In this document: one piece after another, positions 49,726 to 63,300 of the stretch
Layout: each line of letters opens with the position of its first letter
Position numbering within the stretch: the stretch's first letter is position 1
Origin: Chaetorhynchus papuensis
Lineage: Eukaryota; Chordata; Aves; Passeriformes; Rhipiduridae
Length of the DNA stretch: 64,000 nucleotides
Assembly: GCA_013396525.1 (NCBI GenBank)
Contig: VWYX01000761.1
Span: forward strand, 124,001-188,000
Reading direction: 5' to 3'
Made by a program: the position numbers and the translations under genes
Notes under the pieces: generated by a model
The model's database searches: none
Seen by the model: the letters and a program-made list of their open reading frames with translations, nothing else
What the model was told of the DNA's origin: nothing

Positions 49726-49915
49726 TACCAACCTCCTTCAAAGAGAGACGGTGAGGGGCACAGCCACCGTGTGCTGGAATTCCCGTGAAAACTGACCTGT
49801 GAGCAGCCATGGGATGGCGATCTCGATCCACACAAGTACAGCCTGAGCACCAGAATGCTGAAAGATTTGCACAAAATAAGTACACCCAGCCACTTACTCT
49901 TCATCCAAATCCGTG
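49726..49915 (+). other. Candidate exon, 190 bp, with possible translation start
   Basis: Acceptor 'gtgctaccttttgtttcag' ends at 49725; donor CCGTG|GTAAGT begins at 49916. All three phases contain stops, so it cannot be an internal coding exon. It does hold an ATG at 49809 in a strong context (GCCATGG), open to the donor (MGWRSRSTQVQPEHQNAERF and on). It would fit a 5' exon where coding begins, or a non-coding RNA exon. It is right beside a CR1 and may be a pseudo-exon. Confidence 0.2.
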
Positions 49916-51071
49916 GTAAGTTAATAAATTCCTTTTCTCTCAGCTAGGCTTGGTATTAGTAATGCCTCTAAGACCTACAGGCTGAGAAGTCTAATGTTTA
50001 TCTACCATGCAACAAGGAGGGTTTTTCAGAAACATTTTATTAGAGACTTCAAAAGTGTTCAAAGAGAATTTAATAAACTGAAATAGTTTAAGATACATCC
50101 AGTGGCATAATGAATAATGGCACTTATAAAAAAAGTGACCCATTTTATATTCAGATTCTCTGTACTCTTTAAATTCAAATTTGTACACTATTTTCTATTT
50201 CGGGGTTTTTTTTCAGGCATCAGATTAAGCTTCAGGGTAGCTACTGTAGAACAGATACAATCATAGGTATTTTATCAGGTAGAGAAACTGAGTTGTTGTA
50301 TTAGAAGTGACTGAAAAATAAAGGAAGACTTTTTTTTTAAAGTCAAAATCTTGTCACACAACCATGGTGGTAACATTGTCATCCCTGAATCTCATTTGGA
50401 CGTGTTTAATAAGACAGGAGCTGAATTTTCTTCAAGTATGTCACAATCTGAGGTCTCTGTGCACAAGCAGGCAACCAGGCAAATATAAGTCACATCAGCA
50501 AAACCACAAACAAATTAAAAACACACAAAGCACCTTAAAAATATTTCAAGTTGCAGCTCTACATTCTGAAACCATACTAAGTTTATCAAGTGCTTTCCAT
50601 CTTCAGACCCATTTGAATCCAAATTCCCTTTGTGAAGGAACAGAAGACATCAGAACAAGAAATGACAACGTACAGTTGTGTGGGGACAGGCCAGCTCTGT
50701 TAACTGCAGTACAGCACTACAGCACATTATACAAACAGTGAGAAATGCTTTAAGATCCACTTCGAACCCATTGACTTGCAGGAACATATTTCAGATTTGC
50801 TTGAATCCCTACTGGTCCCTGTCTGCCAAGGACATGAAAGTGCATACATGAAGGCACATAAAATTACTTAAAGCTCTAACAGGTTTCAGTTCCAAAGGCT
50901 TTACTTATTCTGTGTCTTTTCAGTCACTTGGAATTTCCCTCGCCCTTCTACGAAGATTAAAGCAAGTTAACTACTTTTATTAAATTCGGAGACCATATCC
51001 AGTCTCAAAATTTCTTCAAAGAGAACTTCCAACTCAGGCTCAAGCATGAAAACCCAAAGAATAGCCAGAGG

Positions 51072-51155
51072 TGTCTCTCTGAGAGCTATTGGGCACTGAT
51101 TGCTGCTGGTGCTGCATGTCTCTCTGAGAGCTGTTGGACACTGATTGCTGCATGC
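51072..51155. repeat. 45-bp tandem duplication, two copies
   Basis: TGTCTCTCTGAGAGCT begins at 51072 and again at 51117, each followed by a nearly identical TTGG.CACTGATTGCTGC segment. A few substitutions separate the copies. Confidence 0.9.
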
Positions 51156-51829
51156 TGCAGATTTTTAGCAGATCTGCACCTTTGAGAAATGCTCCCACAG
51201 TGTGCATGCAGCTAATTCCCCCAGTGAACTGGTTTTTACCTGTAGCATGCTACAGTAAGAGATCATGTTGAAAATAACAGAAAGGTTGAATTTCCCAGTC
51301 ATGACCTGGATGTTTAATTTCTGTTAAGCTCACAAATTCTCAGAGAAGCATTCTTTTTTGGCTTATCCACACAATAAAGTTAAAGTACAGATAAAGAAGT
51401 GTGTGGATTTACAGCCAGTTATCCAGCGGAGTCTTGAAACAGCTGTCTGTATGTTCTAAGGTAAGTTGCTTGATATGGTGCTCTCTCTGTAGGTGTTCAA
51501 GCAGAGAAATAGCATCAGATGTCTGGACAGTTATTAAGTTCAAGCTTCATTTACTGTGCCCTGACTTCTCTACACAAACAAGCTTGGCTTGAGCAAGATC
51601 AGGAAAAGAGTGTGTCTAACTGACAAGTTACCAAGGAACTGCAAAAGAATGGAAAAGAGCAAAACAGAAATTTACAACTAAGTTGCAAGGGATTAGTTTT
51701 CATCCTATTGCCTTTTTAAAATTTATTTTTCATTTGGCAAGTGTCTGGCTGCTGCCCAGACTTTCAGAATTCAGTGCCATAAACAAATGCAAGAAGATTC
51801 CCTGATCTAATTCATTGAAACTCTCTAAA

Positions 51830-51843
51830 ATGCAAATGCAAAT
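51830..51843 (+). promoter_or_regulatory. Two overlapping POU octamers
   Basis: ATGCAAATGCAAAT contains the octamer ATGCAAAT at 51830-51837 and 51836-51843. POU-domain factors bind this word. No promoter is nearby, so only an enhancer role could be imagined. Confidence 0.4.
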
Positions 51844-54800
51844 GATCTCTAACAAGCAAATCAAAGCCGTCTTCCTTTCCAAGAAATGGGAAAAGAATGG
51901 AAAGGGGCAAAAGAGAAAGTTACAGCTAATGTGGGGTGGAGAAATTTACCCTGATGCTCAGCACTAAGCAGTATTGGCACCAGGCACAGAAATGCACATG
52001 CTGTTATGTCCTATGAAATCTCCTGTGTTTGTGGGGAAAGGGGAGTAGATCTGGAAATACTCAGAAAGGTGCAGTACAGCTTAGGGAAGTTAGTCTCCCT
52101 TTGTTAAGTTATGGCAGGAATTTTCAATGGATGGTCTGTGAAACCAGGAAATAGGTCTGCAAATGCATCTGAGAAGAGTGAACCTCTTCTGAGGGAGCTG
52201 CAGCTTATCCTCAGGTCTGAACTTCCACTGGGGAAGCTGGTGAAAGTCTGCAAAGCAGCGCTCTGTGACTGGGGACACCTCAGCAACTGCTTAAGAGTAA
52301 CCTGTGAAATACCATAAAGAGGGGCTGCATAAATATGGTCAGCAAAGACAAACAGCTCTGTGTTTGCTGTGTGGGGTCAAGAACACAGGCAGGAGCCAGT
52401 GTCTTACAGATAACTTCTCTCTTATCCATTCACACCTTAACTTGCTCTCAGCTTACATCTGCTCCTTGCAGCTTTGTCTACCTGCATAGCTGCACCATTA
52501 CAATAAAAAAGGCACAGTTTTACAGCTGCTGACTTTGCAATCTGTGCAAAATCCCTCCGACCAGGCAGCTCTCTGTCAATGGATAAATGGACTCACAGCA
52601 CACATGCTGTGACTTCAAAAAGAAGCTTCAAAAAGTTTCTGGCTAAGGAAAAAAAAGCAAACTAGGAAAAACTGAATATATGATAACTTCATTCATACAT
52701 CAATTTCAATTTGCCATATCAGATTATGTTGCACCTGGATGTTTGATGTTGTCAAGGATGATTTAAATTAAAGTGCAGCTTATCTATTAACACAAACCCT
52801 CACATTCCCTCAGACTCTTCAGTGCAAAGATCATATCTCTGACTTTCATGAACTGCCTGAAAAAGAGCCCTAAAAAGCCATGAAAAATACTAATATTATC
52901 TTTGGAAACAAAGATGGGATATATGAAGTGAAATAACCTTGAATATATGAGGGAAAATTCTCTATATTTGAGGCCAAGATAATAAAAGCAAATACAAACA
53001 TGATAATTAAATTTTTTTCCACAATTTCAACCCACACACTGCAGCTATATTTCAGCTAAGCTGATGTCATGTTCAAACCATAGGCAAAAATGTTCAGTGT
53101 CAGAAAGTACAAACTGCAATTTTCAGTCATTAGATTAAAAAACTGATTCTGTAGCTGATTAATCGATCATTAACAGTTTTGCTTGCTGTAAAAAAATCTC
53201 TGCTGTAATCTGGTGATTCTAATTATTAAACACTTTGCTTTAGTGTGCTTAAATCGTGTTGCCTGTGGAGACTAGGAGAAAAATCACTCTAAATATGAAT
53301 TACTCTTCACAATCGTCATCTTTAGAGTTCCAAAAGCTTAATCCTCACATTAAAAGACCTAGTCTATCCCAAAATTCTCATCCTCGAGGCCAAAACCCAG
53401 AAATAATATAAGAACTCATGGAACATGATATGAACATTAGCATATTTAAAATGTAAAAACTTTATCAGATGGCCATAGCAGATGCCATCAGAAGCAGAGC
53501 AGAACAAGCTGTGTATAGTAGTATTTGAACAAACACTTTCCTGTCTGGAACCATTGAGATTTGTAGAAAATCCCTAACAGCCTGCTTCAAGATAGGTTAA
53601 ACCTACTGGTAGTCCAGATCCCATTCCTACTGCATCCCCACACTGTTATTTTGCAGTATTTAAAACAACAAATTCTCAGCAGCACCTTCAGAACTTGTAA
53701 TGCTGGATCTTTACAAGGAAACACAAGGAATGTTGGTGGTGCTTCTCAAAGAAAGAATTCAATCAGAAGAGTCCCAGACCCCTCTTGACACTCAGAAATG
53801 CTACTGACATCCCAAAAGGCAGCTTCTTACACAAACAAGGAAAAGACAGACATGAGGTCGGATAATAGTGTATCAGGAGGAATGCTTTTTGACTTTTCAT
53901 GTTTAATAGGAAACTTGATTGTATAAATATGTTATGCCATGCATCAAAAATTGAATCGTAGAATGTTACATTATGGGAAAGATTTTAAGTTAAGGAGGTT
54001 CTCCTTAAGAATATGACCAGTATAATATTCCAAAATGTATTCAGGTAGTCTGTAGGGTAAAAGCACATGAAGTGAGAGGAAAGGATTTTGCTACACTAGT
54101 AATGAATTAAAAATGTCTCATGGGTACTTGAACTGACTCCTGCAGCTTTTGGTGAAATCAGGAGCAGAAAGGAAGCAGAGGCCATTCAATCACTCCTACA
54201 AGATTCCTCATTTTCCTGATTTTTGGTCTTTTTTTAATTTTTCATTTGAGTGAAATTTATGTCTTTAGGAGAGGCCATGGAAAGAACATGAAAGTATCAA
54301 GTGTCCTGATGATTCGCACTAATCAGGAACTCTGTGTTGTGGCCACCTCACAAGATGAGGGCTGAGGGCACCAGCCAAGTCACATGAGAGGTCATCATGC
54401 GCTCGCGTGATATCCCCCAAAATCTTCACTAAAGAGGAATTCTTCTCTTCCCACAGTTCTGGAAGGAGTGCAGCCCCAGGCTTGGCTTGAAAAAATTTAG
54501 GTTGAACTCAAGAGGATTTAGATTTTTTTTCTCTCCACCTGTATTCTTGGGATAATTTTTCATGAGGTATTGATGAATTCTAGAATCTCAGGCAATAGTG
54601 GTCTGGGATTGTCTGGGAGAAATATGAAAGGTGTTTTTCACTTCCTACAGTTAACCTACAAAGCAGATGACTGCTTCCACTAAAAGCTTGTCGTAACACA
54701 AGAGCCCTGCTCAGCCCCTCAGTGGAGGGATTGACACACATGCAGGGCAGAGGCAAAGGGCAAATCATGTGTGCTGCTCCTGCCTCTGAGCAGGAATGCT

Positions 54801-56299
54801 GAGGGGCAGAGCCTGGGCACAGCACCCAAATGATCAACAAAGCTATTAAAGGAGTCTACATAGTCCAAACAGGAGGGGGAGATATTGGAGTGAAAGCTCC
54901 TCTGGACCCAGGCCCAGAGGAAAGCCAAAGCACAGGGGTTGAATTGAAACCTTTGGATAAGCTGAGATACATGAAGTCACACCAAAGTGAAATAGAAATA
55001 TAGATTTTTAACTTTTAGTAGAAATATATGCTAAGTGCTTTAAACATTGAAAAGCTGCAGCAAAGGGACCTTAAACACAGTTCTTACTGCAGCAAGGGGG
55101 AATGTGATGGATTCAGGAGTGGAGGAAGAAAATTGAGCTCCTCACAAAACTGTCTGCTCTTAGCAAAGAGAGAATAGGGAAGAGCAGGCAATGAGGAGGA
55201 TCAGAGACACGGGACAGACACAGTGCCTGACACTCAGAGCACCACCCTTCACACAGAGACAGTGGGATGGATGTGGCTGCCAGGGAGCTCGTGCAGTGGG
55301 ATGCTGAAAGCACGCCCAGGGCAGGCTCTTAGCGAGCCAACAAACATGAATGCATTTTGCTTTATGTCAGTGAGAGAGGAAAGCTGCAGCTCAGGTTATG
55401 TTGCCATGGAAGCGCAGAAAAAAACAGAGCAAAGCAGCTCTCCCATGAGATTGGCTGTTCTTTAATTCAAGGTGTTGGCCAACAGATGCTGCTCTGTTGT
55501 ACTTACACAGCAGTGCAGCTGCTAGCACTGCATTTCAGGAATATTCAGAACTCAATAAGGCCCTCCTGGGTCCTTCCCAGTCCAGTTTACACTACTCTTA
55601 GGTGTGGGAGATGGTGTGTTTTCTGATCTTATTTTTTAACTACCATCTGGAAATTTATGTATCGACTTACTGTGCCTTTTCAAAGCAAATGTGGGCAATT
55701 GAATGCACTTTGAGAGCTCCTGAGAGTTCTCACTTTTGAAAAGCCACATACAGAGCTCCTCGCTGGAAGAAAGTCACATTTTGGCAGAGATATCAATTGG
55801 TTAATGGCTTTGTTTCATCATAGAAAATGGGGCCACAGAGAGCTGAGAAGGAAGTCTTTTAATAGCCAAGCAGAATGAAAGCTGGGAATTGCTTCAGCCC
55901 ACTAGTGTGAGGACTGCATTTTTTTTACAGTGAAATCAAACATAACAAGTTTATTCTATGCTTCTATTCCTTACTGTTTTCTTCTTTAGTCACTGTAATT
56001 TCAGTTAGTTTCAGAAGTTAGTTCATTTTCCCCTCAGATGAATTTGTATCAGCTCTATGTCCTTCTTATTTAGACACAGGGTATTTTTAAACATCACTTC
56101 TGAGGACTCCTAATCTTTGCATTACAGTGGATGAACCCATCTAAAGACTGACAAACAAACCACTACCACTAGATGAATCCTCTAAACACATTTCCACTTG
56201 TGCTATTTCTTTCACTTTCATAGATATCTGTGGCCCATTACTACTCCTGACAAGGGAAATGCATCCTCTATCATACCGAAAGGGTACAATGTGCATCTG

Positions 56300-56320
56300 T
56301 AACCTACAATCTGTAGGTTA
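56300..56320. repeat. Perfect 9-bp hairpin
   Basis: TAACCTACA, loop ATC, TGTAGGTTA. Short but perfect. Confidence 0.9.
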
Positions 56321-57330
56321 TGGCTTTGGTTTTTTATATAAAAGGAAGTTACTGGAGTAACTGGTTATACTGGAGTTAACTGTATGTTCCTTTATTCATA
56401 ATTCTGATAATAACTGCAGCTATCATGAGGTGTGTGTTCGATTGCCAAATTGCCATTTCTTTGAATGCAATAATGCACACATTTCCTAGACGAGGCAAAG
56501 CTACAGTAAGCATTTTAGTATTGAGTACAGAGTGACCAGAATGAAGAGACTAAACAGCCCAACTTCATTAACTTGCCTTTCATGAACCTTTTAAACCATT
56601 ATTATGCTTTTATCAGTATCAATTTTCAGCATTTCATTTAAACTGGAAGGAGCTGTACAAATACAAGAAAGAAAAATGACTCTTCTGAAAGCTGAATTGC
56701 ACATCCTTGCAGATGACAACAAGTGCTAACACTCAGGAGATTCCTTCTCCCCTGCTTCCCATTCTTTTTGATTCTTGCACGATTTTCCTCTCAGAATTGC
56801 CTCTGACATAAGCTCAGCTCACTGTAATAGTTGTGGTTTATGCTTTGACGAGATGCAATCCTGATACAGAACAAGAGCACCCAGGGACTCTGTGTGAACT
56901 GTGACCAAACAGAGACAGGGGAGAACCTTTCTTCACGTGGAGCTTCATCCTGTTTGTTCCTGTCACCAGTTCCACAGCACTGCTCTCCCCTCACAATGTG
57001 TTCATGAATGTTAGAGGTTCATGTTATTGGCAAGAACATGTCAGAGTGCTGTAAGACACATCTGATATGTCTCAGTATTGCTGTCAGTGGGATCCCCAAA
57101 TGCCTGCTATTGATAAATGAATAAACTGTCAGTAATATCAGTGTGAGCAGACCCACAATCCCCGTTTGAATAGCGGAGTTCTAAACTAAACTTTAATGTA
57201 CGATTTTGAATGTAAGGAAATTTTATACCATTTTAGCACTTCACTGTTTTAGAGATAACGTGATAACATCATGTATGCACAAAAGATATGTTTATAAATA
57301 TAAAATAAATATCTAGATGAATATATAGAT

Positions 57331-57375
57331 AAATAAGTAAAAATATAAATAAGTAAAAATATAAATAATATAAAT
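57331..57375. repeat. AT-rich 16-bp tandem repeat
   Basis: AAATAAGTAAAAATAT at 57331-57346 and 57347-57362, followed by a decayed third copy, within a wider AT-rich low-complexity stretch from about 57295. Confidence 0.85.
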
Positions 57376-60300
57376 ATGCTTATATGTCCTATGCAATACT
57401 TTAATTTTCCTTTGTTTCATAACCCACTTCTTTCATATACGTCCCTTTTCTCTTGCAGATTTTCTTTGCAATATATTGTCCTGTTAAAAGAGATTGAAAG
57501 AATGCCTAAGGACTAAATGGGTGGAGACTTTATGCTCAGTTTCATATTAATTTCAATTTCATATAACTAACACTGCAATAGGTCATAATTGCCCCAAATA
57601 GGCCCCCTACATGGCACGTCATGAGTTTAAGAAAGAGGGAAATATGAAGAAAAATGGGCTTTTTAGATCTTGTTTTCTAATTCCTCACAGATTACTGCTT
57701 TTAAGATAAATTCTGAAGTCCGTGAAGAGCAACCAAAAATTAAGAAAAAGGTAAACTAAACAAGCAGTAGAATAGGAGTATCCATTCACATAGCACTAAC
57801 ACAAATGCATACAGCAGAAATTAAACTGACAAAAGATAAGAGGCTTTTTTTCAGGGCCCTAAGGGAGTCTAATTAACTTATTTCCAAATGGGATAGAAGC
57901 ATCATACTAATTTTACTGTTGGGTATTTGGCTGGAAATCAAGAGCTTCAAAAGACATTAATGGGCAAAAAGGTAACATCTGACAATATAGCAGACAGGCT
58001 CATATAAACTGTGGGCTCCTTAATTTAAGAGTTCCTGAGGACATACTGAGAGCAGACAAATTATGGGCTGCAAAAAGGAATCAGAAGTAAGTACCAAAGA
58101 TTAATTATACCAAGAATAGATTATCAGCAATTTCCTTTCCATGTAGTAAGAGCTACCAGCAGTCTGGAAAATGAGCAATAAGGCTCAGAAAATAGGTTGC
58201 AGGGTTTGCTCTGACCTGCTGTGCCTGCTGTGGGATTCAAGCTGTCAGCTTATCAGCATTGCATGGAAGTGCATGAAATCATTACTGGATACAGGCACGC
58301 CAACTCCTGATTTCCAGTTATTACTTTTTCTGCCAAGGTCATGAAAAAGTATCTGATGAATGTGCAATATTCCAGATGATGTTACAACTGAGAGAGCAGG
58401 CCACATGCAAGCCTTCATTTATTTAATACTGCTAACTGACTGATGCTCTTTCCAAAGGTGAATTTCGGTTGGTGTTAATTTCTATGATATTCTACTTTTG
58501 ATTAGCAGTGTTGCCAGTGCCATCTCCTACAGCAAAAAATGGTCCATCATCTTCAGGAATTTACCATATGCAAGCCAGAAAACTTAAACCATGTTCTTTT
58601 TTTTTTTTCCACAAAAATGTATCAGAAGGGGAGAAGGTTGTTAAAGGTACAATATGCAGTTGTCCTGAGACAAAAAGCTTTCTAAAGGAATGATATTTAT
58701 AAATAAAATCTACTGTTCTAAACTAATTAGATCTGGTAAAATACAGACCCTTTCCAAACATGTATTGTAAATGCAAGCATCTAAATTCTCTAAGGAGAGC
58801 AGGTTTGGGGGTAGAAATTCCAAACCCAAGATGTTTCAGGACTATGATGGAGATACTGTGGGTTTCAGCCATAGTCTACAAAGAAGCACAGAAACTTTTT
58901 TTTCCACTCTTATAAAACACTGTTTCAATTAGAACTGTAAGCAAGAAACTGTTCTCTTAACTGCAATTTTCATGAATGGTCACTAGTTAGCCTTAGACAA
59001 TCATTTTCAGCCATTCCCATGTTTTCCCCTCACTGTATGTTTGTGCTCCCTCAGGGCACCTACTGCTTTGGACACACAGGACAACTGCAGAAACAGAAAA
59101 CTCCGAATAATTTTCTGAAATAATTCAGATTTAATCGATTAGTCTAAGATCCACTTCAGGTGGCTGTCTGATGCCGTGACTCCCACCTACTTTTTCCCAT
59201 GCAGATGTCTACACACCCTTAAATGTGCCAAACCCCAATGCTACTCTTTCTATGTCCAGACTACAACTGAGGTGGTAAAAACTTCTGGCAGTGAGACAGT
59301 AATAAAAACTGGGGTTAATCTTATCCAAGCTTCATACCCCACCCAAACGATTATAGGCAATATTTACAAGTACCAATGAATATTTGTGGTTTCAACAGAT
59401 ATAACCCCAGTTTTATCATATATAATTTTAAAATAGTCCTGTGGATTTAACTACAGCTACTGCAATTCCAGTTCTCTCTCTGTCTGTTTAAATTTTTTTG
59501 GCCTAAGAGCAATAGAATACAGAAATTATGTAAAAGAGGATCCCTTGAGATCTACAAACTCACCATGACTGCAAAGCAAAATTCAGAACAATACTCAAGG
59601 AGAGAACTTAATGAAAACGGCCATTGTAAATGTCAGAACATTTCAGTAACTTGTTATCTCTACATAAGCAATGTAATGACTCTGGGAGAAGAATAGAAAA
59701 GAACACCCTCAGAATAAATAACTGTGAAAGTAGTTTCTGTTTCAGGAAAACAACATTAAAAAGATAAAAATAAGGATCAATACTGGCCTCTTTAAAGGAT
59801 AAAAAAAGGAATAAATACCCAATGATTATTAGTTCATTTATTCCACAGAATTGCTTTTAGAGTAAGATGATATGCAAGCTAATTGCAAGGAAACTGGCTG
59901 ACTACTTAGCAAAAAGAAACCTGTGTAGCTCCTCTAACATCGTCTGAGTGTTGTGAATGTGTAATTACTCTCAGTCTGATTCTTCAACACACCTACAGCA
60001 TTTTTGGCAGACTCTGGAACTACAGACCAGCTGAGAAAACAGCCTTGAGCAGTGCCAATCATAACATTTTTTTAAATTGTGAAAAATGTAAATTATTCAG
60101 GTCTAGCACTAAGTGAAGCCATACAGATCCACGGTGTGACTTTCCTTCTCTTTCTCATATTGTACAGAGGACACAGTTTCCCAGTGACACATCCAGAGTG
60201 ACAGCAGGTCTTTCAGCAGGGTAAGAACCAAAGGCAGCTTCTAGTCAACTTCCTTAAACGATGATCAGTTCTTTTATTCCAAGGCAACAAAACTGCAGTT

Positions 60301-63300
60301 TCAAAAGCACTCAGCCTTGAGCATTTCTGGACACACTCCTCTGCACCTGGAGCTGGAAGGTATTTGCTGTTCCGAAATGCATTCTTTCCAGGCTTTAAAT
60401 TTCAAGATGATGTGAACAGTGATAAAAGATAAGAATGTGTCTGTGAGTAACTGACAACTACAAACCTTACACCTGCAAGAGATACATGAACATACATACA
60501 TGAACACAGGGTTGAAATATGTGCCATATATTCCCACATGTGAAATATTTCCCAGTGCATTCTCACCCCTCTCCAGGAACCAGACATGGTTAGGCAGCAG
60601 TATAAAGGAAAGATGAGACATTCACAGATTGCTGTGGGGAAATTAAATTACATTACATTTTTCTAGTTAAACTATCAATGATCTTTCTAGTCACATGCAC
60701 AATTCCAGGACCATTTTTAGATTTATCTTCTCCACTTTATGCCAGCAATTCTTCTCTGGATGCCAGTGATAATGTCATAGCATCTCACAGGGTTGTTGTT
60801 ATCCGTGCCTCTGAGCATGACTCTGAATGAGCAGACTGACAAGGTATCTGACAAGAACAACTAAGCAGGAGGTGGTTTGAGTGTCACAGAGGTCAGTGTT
60901 TGGTAGTCCCTAAATTGCCACATCTCTGTGTTCCATGACCTGTGAGCTGCTTTGTGCAGTGCTGAAAGCCAAAGAAGAGCAGCGTGGAGGTGACTGGGAG
61001 GAGACATGCGCTGGAGAAGAAATTCACATTCTTCACGTGTGCAGTTCTCTGCTGAGAGCATGAACAGCAAAGTTACAGCTTCATTACAAACTTGAATCAA
61101 AATCAACAAAATCTACAAAGGAGTCATTCCTCTGGCTTTAAGGATCATTGGGTTAGGAACAATCCTTTAAAAAGTACAACATTCATCAGTCAGCTGGTCA
61201 AATACACAAGAAATACAAATTATTCAGTTTTGCGTGTTTGCACAGTATTCAGTCCCCATCTTGAGGGGCACCACCATAATAAGAAAGATTCATAATAAAA
61301 TCTCACTCATCCCAGTTATTTCACATCTGTCTGTTTTCTTATACAGTTACACAGTAAGAGGATACATGTTGTAAAGTGCAGTTATCGCCAATAGTTGGTT
61401 GGGTGCCTATAGCTGTGAAACAGAAAAGCTATTTGGTCTTATCAGGTCATTTGAGTGACCTATCTGATATCAGACTTCTGCACTCAGACTGGAAACAGGC
61501 CCCAAAATGCATAATTCTTGATAACACCCATGCACACACAGGCTCAGCAAGCTGGTGGGAAGGGCAAATGGGAAAGGGAAAGGTGAAACTATTTAACTTC
61601 AGAAGAGATGTACAGATGTTTACATATATTTTACACCAGTGAGGAAGTCTCAAAGCAAAGACTTATTTTTCAGACCACTAATACTAAAATATTACTAGTT
61701 GTTTTATAAGCTAGGCAAAAATATTTTATCAACATTTCCTTTGCTGAAAATGCTAAGCTGGATCAAAGACACATTTCAGAGATTGATATGGTTCACAGCT
61801 GAAGCACTCTGCCAAGTACTGTGCAGGAAATATATACTCTGTGCTGTATTGTCACATTTTATGATGATAGCCAGACTGTTTTTTCTGCAATGTAAAGCAT
61901 TATATTTTCTTTGTTAAAAATGCTCAGCGCTACTGACATCTCAAAGCATTTGATGTGAAATGTTAATGATAGCATGTTTCTTTGGACATAATTCTGCACA
62001 CTCAGTAAAAGTCTACATTTTAAATGAATATTAAATTATTTGAATTATTTTTCTCTGGTAAATTCAGCTGATGATTTCCCCCAAGCCCAAGCTGCTTCTA
62101 GGCAAGGACAACTAGCCAAAAAAAAGTGTTCAATGTCATTTAGGTAGAATGTATATGTACAGATGTTGCTGCCATGTAATTCTGTAAAAGTATTTGCAAA
62201 TAATTTCAAAAGTTCTCGTTTCCCAAGCTCAGGAAAAATCAAGATCTGTTGATTGTTTCAAGCACCTTTTCTTGATAGTACTCAGTTCAAATATTCTTTC
62301 TATTCTTTATCCTGCTGAAAAAAATGCTTTTGGAGAGTGTTTTGGGCTTTTTGTGCTCCTTCTTTTACTTTTTTGATTTTCCTGCTCCACTTTCACAAGC
62401 TTTTACTTACAAGCTAACCTGGACTCACTCACTGTCTGTTAGTCTGTGTTTGCTCTTGGGAATCATATTATTTCAGACATCTTATAAATTAGCTTAATTT
62501 TTCCTGCCTTTACATTAAGAGATGGACAAGATGTTCACATCCAATCTTTAACAAAATATTACTACTGGAATAATGAGCTGAAGGCATACAATTGCAGGTC
62601 ATTCTGAGGTTCTGGGTACTTCTTGGTTCCTAAAAAGTCTATTTGTTGTTAAAATTTCATGATACTTTGCCTGTTGAGCAGCTGGCAGTAAAGAAAAATT
62701 GGCTCTGTACAGACAGGAGGGCTTCTTATCTGGAAAACACTTCACAAATACCCTCAGATATCATGTTGCATGATCATATATTTTTGCTCATAAAGTTACA
62801 GTGTCAAAGTACTTTTCAGCAGCACATGAATTACATGTGAAAGCTTTGGTAGAAATATTAACATTCCTTAGCTAAGCAGTGAGAAGTGAGGAAATGTTAA
62901 AACCAAGACTTCTTCTTGCAGCCACCAAAGGGCATTGCACTGACAAGATTTTAATTTCTTTAGTTATGTTACCTGTTCATATAACTGGTTTTACACTTCC
63001 ACAGCCCACCTCAAATCCAGCAGTTCTCTCTCAGCTTTCCATCCCCTTTCACTGCAAAGGCTGCTGCAGCTATTTAGCGTTTCCCTAATCAATGTTCAAG
63101 CAAATTTATCTCACATGTGTCCCCCTATCCTAAGGTGTCTCCTTTAGGTCCACTACAGTGGAAGAACTGTGAAAACTAAACGAAATACCAGGTGCATGAA
63201 AAATATAGAATTTTTGAGTATTTTACTATAATCAAATCAAAACACACCTGCAGCCATTTATGCATGACTGAAAATAGTGACACTAGTGATGACATTTCTT

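Noticed and set aside
51414..51460. Possible exon before the consensus donor AAG|GTAAGT
   Set aside because: No adequate acceptor: the pyrimidine tract is too far upstream.
53950..54000. Possible very old antisense CR1 end
   Set aside because: A weak 'gaatcgtagaatg' start resembles the CR1 terminus, but following bases diverge too far to support it.
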